From Symsagittifera roscoffensis (Eukaryota > Xenacoelomorpha > Acoela > Convolutidae): a stretch of DNA of 64,000 bases. Under the pieces are notes generated by a model. That model was not told where the DNA came from, made no database searches, and saw only the letters and a list, made by a program, of their open reading frames with translations. Location: assembly GCF_963678635.1 (NCBI RefSeq), contig NC_087071.1, positions 39,023,858 to 39,087,857 of the forward strand, written 5' to 3'. This document shows, in pieces, positions 57,084 to 64,000 of the stretch (position 1 is its first letter; every line of letters starts with the position of its first letter). Position numbers and translations under genes: made by a program.

Positions 57084-57700
57084 GATACAAATATTTTCTA
57101 AAAAATAAAAACCACAAAAAATCGACGGATAAGTTCTAAAGAGCTTCATTATTATTACGACTAGAAGAATATTTAAGACTAGTGTACATTAAGTCTTTCT
57201 TCTCTCTTTGATTCAGAAGTCAAATTCATTAAAAATCAAATTCGCATAAAACAGTAGAAAACCACGTGATATTCGCGACCACTAGTGGACAAAGTATAGC
57301 ACAAATTCACGTTTGTACTCTCTAAAATGCATTTTGAAGGTCCAATTTATGCTCTTTCGCTCCAATTCCCTCGTGGGGAATTGTACGCGCTTGTACACGT
57401 GATATTCTCTGATACAAACATACAAGTATATGTAACATTCGCCCAAATATCACACAGCGACGGAGCGTAGAAAAAGTACCTATCAACGACTGGCAGGCGT
57501 CAGTTACCTTAATTCTACTCGTTTTTCACCGTCTCGACCTTGCCAGTTGATTTTCTGGTCTGTTTAGGGCAAAGTAAAAAGTTACCATTTTTAGGCCATC
57601 AGTCAAACGACTTTTGATTGTCTAGGGGTTTGATTGTCTAGGGGTTTGACCTTGAGAAATACGCAATTTTGGAGTGAAATTTTAATTTTGCAAAATTCGA
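57084..57700. promoter_or_regulatory. CFAP61: Upstream region of CFAP61, promoter not resolved
   Basis: The stretch between the CFAP61 start codon and the plus-strand ORF. I see no TATA box at a sensible place on the minus strand. gttacc half-sites occur near 57505 and 57580, but no complete RFX X-box, the usual ciliary-gene element, is evident. Alternating acgtg words (57262, 57400) are present. Confidence 0.3.
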
Positions 57701-57701
57701 A

Positions 57702-58016
57702 TTGAGCATGTCATGCTCAATTTTCTCGAACCAACTGAAAATGAAAAAGTCAGAAATCAGAACACCCGAATTAACAATTGCGGGAAACTACTCAAGAAAA
57801 AGGCAGGAAATTGCTATTCGCAATTTCTCGATACGAAATATCAAGAGAGTAGAGCTGTCTTGTCCTGAAAACAGGAGAATTGAATACGGACTTGAGACAG
57901 AACAATTATTCGAATGGAAAGGAGTGGACTCTGAATGGAAGAGTGGACAACTCGAGTGTCCAAAGGGTTCATTCAGAGACTTTGATTCTAGAGACAAAAC
58001 TTACTTCTGTTATTGA
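57702..58016 (+). CDS. Small ORF of unknown identity, 104 codons
   Basis: Opens MSMSCSIFSNQLKMKKSEIR, then RKRQEIAIRNFSIRNIKRVE and QLFEWKGVDSEWKSGQLECP. Charged, no membrane segment, no family recognised. It sits between CFAP61 and the LTR element, so it could be part of that element's left end, an independent small gene or chance. Confidence 0.3.
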   Translation: MSMSCSIFSNQLKMKKSEIRTPELTIAGNYSRKRQEIAIRNFSIRNIKRVELSCPENRRIEYGLETEQLFEWKGVDSEWKSGQLECPKGSFRDFDSRDKTYFCY

Positions 58017-58991
58017 AACTAATTGGCCTTAAAACTTATTTAGTTATATTAGTTAATTCTCAAGCTGCTCATCTTTAACTTACTCCTCATACTCAAGTGC
58101 GTCGATATGTAAGTTCCAATTTAAATTTCTCGAGTGCATTTTATGATAGTTATGTTGAGATAAGGCGAGTTTTAGGTTGATCCATCTGAAATGGATCAAA
58201 GTTCCACTGTCCAATAAAAAGTAACTAAGCGGATGGTTCCGACCCGGTTTTTAATGGCGTTCATGTATTTTGGGTATCCCGAGGCCTAAGTATGGGGACG
58301 TTTTTATTTCTAGAGTGGGGGGGGGGGTATTTTGGTAGTGGCCTTTAAGCTGTAATGGGTTCCAGTCTCATGTCGCAAGCGAACCGAATTGGCTCCGACC
58401 GTTCTTGAGGCGGAAAAACACAAGAGATAGTGTCCCTGACTCTTGAGCCAATGGTTATAGGGCCTATTTTTCTTAAGCCTCATATGTGACTAAAGTAGGC
58501 GACTGTTACATAGTGTTTTTATGGCGCTCCTGGGTGTTTTTACGACATCATGACTACGGAGTCGAACCCACTTGACACAGCTCCGGGCTACATGCCCATT
58601 CTAGAGTACCGGTGGTACGGTTCAGCGGGAATGTGTAAACCTTCCGGTTGTACCGTGATAGCTTTTTAAGAAAACTCAAGAAAACTTCCTGGTACGCTCT
58701 CCGAACGAGGCTTAGCTAACCGAGTAAAGGGGGGCAACTAGGGGGACAAAAACACGAGCAAAAAAAAAAAAAAAAAAAAAACAAATAGGAACAAAAACCA
58801 TAAAACGAAAAAAGACAGTGACTTTGATACCAAATTAGTTGGATCGAACCTTTGTATTAATTAAATAGTATACACATACTGTTTTACAAGACCGATCGTT
58901 TCGATCAATCTAGCAGTTTAAACCAGTGACCTTGGTAGGGTGCCCGAGTGGGGGGCGTTGTTAAGGGTTTTTAGATAGATTGCGACCCAAC

Positions 58992-59110
58992 CGGACCACT
59001 AGGAGACTTGACTGGAAAGGGTGACCAGTCGAGTGGGAAAGAGGTTCACAAGGATCGAAACGGACCACCAGGAGACTTGATTGGAAGAGGTGACCAGTCG
59101 AGTGGGAAAG
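58992..59110 (+). repeat. 69-bp direct repeat in the LTR-element leader
   Basis: cggaccactaggagacttga at 58992 and cggaccaccaggagacttga at 59061, each followed by gtgaccagtcgagtgggaaa. Confidence 0.85.
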
Positions 59111-60019
59111 TGGGTCTGCTGTCAAGGGCAGAACAGAGACAACCAGCACAGGGCCACTACAAGAGGACGCACAGGGGTGTTCTCAAGTCGGACAACGGGT
59201 ATCGTTAGAATCCACATTACATTATAGGAAATAAGTGTAAAATTGGATAAGCGGAGTCCCATTGTTTTGAAACAGTTTTTACTCAAGCAGACCTGGAAAC
59301 AGGTCTACGGTTTTCTCAAGAGAGGTTTAGCACCCGGCGCTTAAGGGATTTTTCGGCTTAAGAGGGGGGCTAAACAGGGGGGAGGTTAGCAGGGGGGCTG
59401 GTTAGGTTAGAGGTTGGCGGTTGTAAATTGTAAAAAGGGGGGAATTAGAGTAACTAGTTAATCGACATCGTTGATTTAGTTACATTAGCCATCAACACGC
59501 GTGGTAACAATAGGTGGACATCCAAAACTTATCTCGAGTTAAGATTGGTACGCTGGTTGGATCGGTAGGGGGGAACGGATATAGACAGTTTTCGTGACAC
59601 CTCATAAGACAACTAGTGGGGGGAGGAAAACGCGTGGCAATTAGGTACCAGACATTTTTTTTTTTGAAAGAAGGTTGACATTTGTCTCCTTTGAATTTTA
59701 GGTGGGTCGATTACTCTGTTTTGTTATTTTTTCGGTACAGAATTTTATTTTTTCTATAGATATTGTTGCGTTTTGGGGAAGATTTGCGATTGGTTTTTAA
59801 TACAAACAGGTGATCACAAGATACCTGCACACAAGTTGTGGCTCCCAATTGCTGGGAACATTCAAAAAGAGGTAACTAAAAAAGGGGGGCCAGATTTGGC
59901 AACCAAGAGAGGGTTTTTGGGAAAATTTTCACTAGAGCTTGAGTGGTGGTACAAGGTACAGACAACCAAGGAGTCCCTACAACGAAGAAGAAAGAAATCC
60001 TATATCCAGACACTCAGTA

Positions 60020-60668
60020 ACGAGTCTTGGGACAGTACCGAACTAGTCTAGGGACATTGCAGTCTGGGGACAGTCTTGGAGCAACACAGTCTTGGGACAG
60101 TGCAACTTTGGGGCAGTCTTGGACCGGAGCAGTCTTGGTACGAAGCGGTCTTGGGACATTGGTCTTGGGACGTTAGTCTGGGGACACTAGTCTTGGGCCA
60201 TTGGTCTTGGGACATTGGTCTTGGGACATTGGTCTTGGGACATTGGTCTTGGGACGTTAGTCTTGGGACATTGGTCTTGGGACGTTAGTCTTGGGACATT
60301 AGTCTTGGGCCATTAGTCTTGGGACGTTAGTCTTGGGACATTGGTCTTGGGCCATTGGTCTTGGGACGTTAGTCTTGGGACGTTGGTCTTGGGCCATTAG
60401 TCTTGGGACGTTAGTCTTGGGACGTTGGTCTTGGGCCATTAGTCTTGGGACGTTGGTCTTGGGCCATTGGTCTTGGGACATTAGTCTTGGGCCATTGGTC
60501 TTGGGACGTTAGTCTTGGGACATTGGTCTTGGGACGTTAGTCTTGGGACATTAGTCTTGGGCCATTGGTCTTGGGACGTTAGTCTTGGGACATTGGTCTT
60601 TGGACGTTAGTCTTGGGACGTTGGTCTTGGGACGTTAGCCTTGGGCCATTGGTCTTGGGACGCTGGTC
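60020..60668 (+). repeat. 14-bp minisatellite in the LTR-element leader
   Basis: About 37 regular units of ggtcttgggacatt and its variants (a/g at the first base, ac or cc, a/g before tt) run from about 60145 to 60668, preceded by irregular, longer cousins from 60020 (gggacagtcttggagc). Since 14 is not a multiple of three, open frames across it on both strands are by-products, not genes. Confidence 0.95.
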
Positions 60669-60963
60669 TAAAGATACCAACGAGAAGTACTGGGACAACG
60701 CTGAACGGTCTTGGGACGGTAAAGAGAAAGTCTTGGAACAGCATTAGGAAGGGGGTACTACAAAAGTAGGAGGTTAGGTTGAAGCACCAAGTATAACAAC
60801 ACGTTCAACACGTTCCCTATCCTAACCTAACACGAAAGAGCTTACAAGAGTTCAAGAAAAATTGTTTTTAGCGAATTATTAATTTCTTTTTCCTTGGAGT
60901 TTTTAAACCTTAGAATAGAATTTTTGTAGATAATAATATTGTAAATAATAACAATTGTAAATA

Positions 60964-63900
60964 ATGAGGCGGAGCAGGGTACCGGTAGCTGAAAAAAGAT
61001 CGACCGAAGCAAAGTATAATTCGTCGCTACGCAAAGCAACACCAATGGGTCCGAAGATAACAAAGAAGAACTTTTCAGTTAACATGGTCAGCACAAGGAG
61101 TACAGCGGAGAACAGGGCGAAAGAGGGCACGGAAGGGGAGAGAGTAGAACCCACCATCGAGATTGATCTAGAGACACCCGATCAAAGTGTGGATGAAACA
61201 GGGAAGATGGCGACAGAGTCAACTCCAATGCCCAATACAGAGGAACCGAACCAGAAACCCATAGAGTTCTCACCGATAGATGACGCGGAAGATGCAATAG
61301 GCAACACCGAAGAAACGGTGAAAGAAGACTCTCAAGTAAAGAGGACATCTTTTACGGAAAAATTGGGAATAATGTTCGGAATAAAAACGAAAGAAAACGT
61401 GACTGAAGAGCCAAAAGCAGAAAGAGCACGAACATTTGGTACAGTGAGCACGAAAGCGACAGAAACCGGCCAGAATGAGGAACAAGCTAAAGCAGAGGCT
61501 ATGGCCGAAGAGAAACCCACGGCTGACCATGAAGAGATTACCATTGAGCTGGGCGATTTGTTGGCGAAATTAAATCAGATCGACAAAAGACTTAAGAACA
61601 GTGAAGAAGACAGAGAGGTGATAAAAAAGGAGATAAGATACAACAAGCACGAGTATCTAGACAGTTATTTTAACCTAGCTAAGGCAACAGAGGAGAGACT
61701 CAAGGAAATGTCAGACAAGGTAGAGGCCACCAATGAAGAACGAGAAAAGAACATCAAAACAGACATGCAACAGTTGAAGAACCGATATGATGATGTTAAC
61801 AGCCAATTAGGGAGCCTGGAAAGGAGAATGGACACAATGAGCAAGAGTCAAGCAGAGAGTTCGTGTGCAATACAGGCGAAGTTGGATGCAATCTTGAGAG
61901 GTTCTACACCACAAGAGAGACCGGCAGCGGATCGTACGCAAGGCACCAGAGTTGATTTTGTAGAACCACAAAGAAACAAACGGCAATCGACACCGTTGCC
62001 CATACCCAGGGATGCGATAAGCATAGCACCAACAGCTGCGAAAACAATAATGAAGAGTGGAACGTCGAACACGACGACTGGTCCGGGAGATTCAACAGCC
62101 AACAGCAACTCAGGACCGGATGCTATGACATGGGCCAGCACTTGGGAGATGATGAACAGGACTCTAGAGGCCTTCGCCACGAGGAACACTGACTCGAGCG
62201 ACAGGAGAGAGGGAAAATCAAGAAAAACATTCAAGAAGCCAAAAGAATTCAAAGATGACTCCGATGGATGCATTGACACTTGGGTGGAAGTGATGAGACT
62301 ACATCTAGAGCAAGATAACTTGAGTGACGAAAGACAAGCGTGCACAGCCATACTCAGCAATTTAGAAGGCACGGCATTAAAGTGTGTGGTTGCGAAGAAA
62401 GAAGAAGAACGCGACACCGCGGACAAAATCTTTGAAATACTGTTGAACAGATTCGGCTCAGGCATGAAGGGTCATCAAGCGATGATGCGATTTGAAAAAA
62501 GGAGACAGAGGGACGACGAGTCAATAGATCGGTTCCTAGATGACCTCGAGAGCTTGAGAAGGAGGAGTGACCCAGAGGAGTCGACAAACAGACGGAACTT
62601 TAGCATTGCCTCGAAGTTCATTGATGGGGTGAAAAGTGATGACTTAAGGACAATGTTAGCAACATACTACACGTTGTCGAAGGACAGCGCACCCACCCCA
62701 GAAGAAATGAGACAGAAATCAAGAGAATACATGCTGATGAAACCTAAGAAGTACTCATATTCTGAAAACAGGAACACGCAAGGGGGAAGCCAACCCCAGA
62801 GGTCATCATGGTACAAACCTAGAGATGATATGGATAAGCGCAGATCATGCGCGAACTGCGGGTCAGCGGATCATCATGTGGCTGACTGCACAACGTACAA
62901 ACAAGGCATGAAGAGCCTAGGTTATGCACCGGATGAGGAGGACATGAGTCAGATGGAGGAACACGAGTACTATAACGGCTTAATCATCAAGATAGGCGCC
63001 AGATGTTTTTTCTGTAACCAGGAGGGGCACTTCAGAATGGATTGTCCCTTGTTCTGGGAAGCGGTCAAGGACCAGAATCACCCCAAACATAAGTTGGCAT
63101 TAGCGGCGGTGCAGAATCAGCGGAACAGGCAAAACGAATTCGAATCTAGGAACTTAGGGGCACCAAACACCGAATTGCCGACGAAGACAGTGAAAGCTGT
63201 AACACATGTTAGCGGTGCGTTAGAGTCCGCGGCCGGGAGCTCTCTAGAGATAAATTATGAGAGAGCGGCAACGGAAGCAATTGCCAAAGTGAAACAAGAT
63301 CTGGCTGCGAAAGAAATAGAGCAACGACTAAAGTTGGAGATCGAGAGACAGAATTTTAACGAAGCATTAACCGGAACGAACGTAGTACCAGAGGCTAGAA
63401 CGGGCTCAACAAAGAACGGGAATTGTAACACCGTGAAAATGGTGACAGGTAAACCCTTTGGAATATCGAAAATCGGAGCGAGAATAATGTCGATAATCAC
63501 AGTGGGCGGCCACGAGGTGACTAGAAACTTGAGCGAGCCGAGCGACCAGACGTTAATGCACATTGACGTGTATGCAGACTACTTGAGTGGAATAAGTCCA
63601 CAAACTACTTCTAGAGCGCTCAGGGCACTACTCACGAGAGGGGGCAGCAAGTCGGTACGTGTTGATAACAGATACACTGAAGCTTACGGTCCACACGAGG
63701 TTATGCTAAACATAGATGGAATCAACATCTATACCAAGACGATGATAACATGCGACGAAGACCTGATTGGACAAATCTATGTAGGGAAGGAGGAATTGAA
63801 AGTAAGATCGATTGGACACTGTGCTATGCTTGAAGAAGATGCAATGCACATCGGAACGGAAGCAGACGTGACAGGGCACGTGTTGGACATAAGTGGAAAG

Positions 63901-64000
63901 AAGACTCAGTTACGTGGGTTACTTGACACGGGAGCGGTCTTGAGTGTCATACCAATTGAGACTTGGGAGCGAATGGGCTTCAACAAAGATGATTTGATAG
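60964..64000 (+). CDS. Gag-protease polyprotein of the LTR element, runs off the window
   Basis: One open frame of at least 1,012 codons. The first ATG is at 60964; a second, in frame at 61084, could be used instead. Order: acidic, disordered N-terminus; coiled coil (about residues 195-305, ELGDLLAKLNQIDKRLKNSE onward); capsid-like region (about 415-560, including LEGTALKCVVAKK and RFEKRRQRDDESIDRFLDDL); two CCHC zinc knuckles, CANCGSADHHVADC near 629-642 and CFFCNQEGHFRMDC near 682-695; then an aspartic-protease motif, LLDTGAVLSVIP, near 986-997. Gag and protease are in one frame, as in many Ty3/gypsy elements. Codon use is GC-richer than the host introns. Confidence 0.85.
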   Translation, partial: MRRSRVPVAEKRSTEAKYNSSLRKATPMGPKITKKNFSVNMVSTRSTAENRAKEGTEGERVEPTIEIDLETPDQSVDETGKMATESTPMPNTEEPNQKPIEFSPIDDAEDAIGNTEETVKEDSQVKRTSFTEKLGIMFGIKTKENVTEEPKAERARTFGTVSTKATETGQNEEQAKAEAMAEEKPTADHEEITIELGDLLAKLNQIDKRLKNSEEDREVIKKEIRYNKHEYLDSYFNLAKATEERLKEMSDKVEATNEEREKNIKTDMQQLKNRYDDVNSQLGSLERRMDTMSKSQAESSCAIQAKLDAILRGSTPQERPAADRTQGTRVDFVEPQRNKRQSTPLPIPRDAISIAPTAAKTIMKSGTSNTTTGPGDSTANSNSGPDAMTWASTWEMMNRTLEAFATRNTDSSDRREGKSRKTFKKPKEFKDDSDGCIDTWVEVMRLHLEQDNLSDERQACTAILSNLEGTALKCVVAKKEEERDTADKIFEILLNRFGSGMKGHQAMMRFEKRRQRDDESIDRFLDDLESLRRRSDPEESTNRRNFSIASKFIDGVKSDDLRTMLATYYTLSKDSAPTPEEMRQKSREYMLMKPKKYSYSENRNTQGGSQPQRSSWYKPRDDMDKRRSCANCGSADHHVADCTTYKQGMKSLGYAPDEEDMSQMEEHEYYNGLIIKIGARCFFCNQEGHFRMDCPLFWEAVKDQNHPKHKLALAAVQNQRNRQNEFESRNLGAPNTELPTKTVKAVTHVSGALESAAGSSLEINYERAATEAIAKVKQDLAAKEIEQRLKLEIERQNFNEALTGTNVVPEARTGSTKNGNCNTVKMVTGKPFGISKIGARIMSIITVGGHEVTRNLSEPSDQTLMHIDVYADYLSGISPQTTSRALRALLTRGGSKSVRVDNRYTEAYGPHEVMLNIDGINIYTKTMITCDEDLIGQIYVGKEELKVRSIGHCAMLEEDAMHIGTEADVTGHVLDISGKKTQLRGLLDTGAVLSVIPIETWERMGFNKDDLI

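Larger units (their letters stand above)
58020..64000 (+). mobile_element. Ty3/gypsy-like LTR retrotransposon, 5' part, cut by the window edge
   Basis: The plus strand changes to G-rich sequence from about 58.2 kb. A long leader holds a 69-bp direct repeat, an A24 run at about 58757-58780 and a 14-bp minisatellite, and then comes one long gag-protease frame. I cannot fix the LTR edge or primer-binding site because the 3' LTR is outside the window, so the left limit is a guess. The gag has a retrotransposon capsid-like region and two CCHC knuckles, which points to Ty3/gypsy. Nothing is broken in the part seen, so it looks young and perhaps whole. Confidence 0.7.

Noticed and set aside
57084-57700. 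RFX X-box in the CFAP61 promoter
   Set aside because: Only isolated gttacc half-sites are present; no pair with the right spacing could be found by eye.
60076-60481. Open frames of 60-70 codons on both strands with repeating peptides (for example LGTLVLGHWSWD)
   Set aside because: They come from the 14-bp minisatellite; three units make 42 bases, so any frame without a stop in one period stays open. Not genes.
61848-62465. Minus-strand ORF of 205 codons with hydrophobic stretches
   Set aside because: Antisense shadow of the gag coding region; the plus frame has clear coiled-coil, capsid and zinc-knuckle features.
60964-64000. A domesticated gag gene of the host
   Set aside because: The frame runs straight into a protease motif and is preceded by a long repeat-bearing leader, as in an ordinary LTR element; nothing suggests host use.

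Overview
The window is animal nuclear DNA: AT-rich, with long introns and many repeats. Its backbone is one split gene on the minus strand, running from position 57083 down past position 1. It encodes CFAP61 (cilia- and flagella-associated protein 61; FAP61 of the calmodulin- and spoke-associated complex at the base of radial spoke 3 in motile cilia). I could place 26 consecutive coding exons (1,224 codons) whose splice phases all agree. Only the last part of the C-terminus lies outside the window. A ciliated or flagellated animal is implied, and a BEL/Pao-type retroelement also points to a metazoan. The species cannot be told from this sequence.

Region by region. 1-16 kb: exons 26 to 12, with small introns holding MITE-like elements, tRNA-derived SINE-like pieces, a 172-bp tandem repeat and copies of a dispersed repeat called R1 here. 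16-28.5 kb: a 12.4-kb intron with more R1 copies, two broken open frames of unknown identity (19.5-20.4 kb) and a satellite of about 18 units of ~166 bp (23.6-26.7 kb). 28.5-36.7 kb: exons 11 to 4. 36.7-55.8 kb: a 19-kb intron holding a CR1-like LINE (LINE A, minus) into whose reverse transcriptase a second LINE (LINE B, plus, with a PHD-type zinc finger) has inserted, leaving a 13-bp target duplication. LINE B carries three near-identical tandem copies of a 1.2-kb RT block. Further along come two tandem tRNA-Ser(AGA)-like genes and an old, heavily broken BEL/Pao fossil. 55.8-57.1 kb: exons 3 to 1. 57.1-58 kb: the gene's upstream region and a small unidentified ORF. 58-64 kb: the 5' part of a young-looking Ty3/gypsy-like LTR element on the plus strand, with a long G-rich leader containing a 14-bp minisatellite and then an uninterrupted gag-protease frame that runs off the window.

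The only host function I can assign is ciliary motility (CFAP61). Everything else is intron filling by mobile elements and satellites, plus one or two RNA genes. The most unusual features are: three GC-AG introns among 26; the triplicated RT block inside a nested LINE; a satellite with three-unit higher-order structure whose flank reappears at the end of the BEL/Pao fossil; and a dispersed repeat (R1) that keeps a TATA-like box at its 3' end and was seen in one orientation only.
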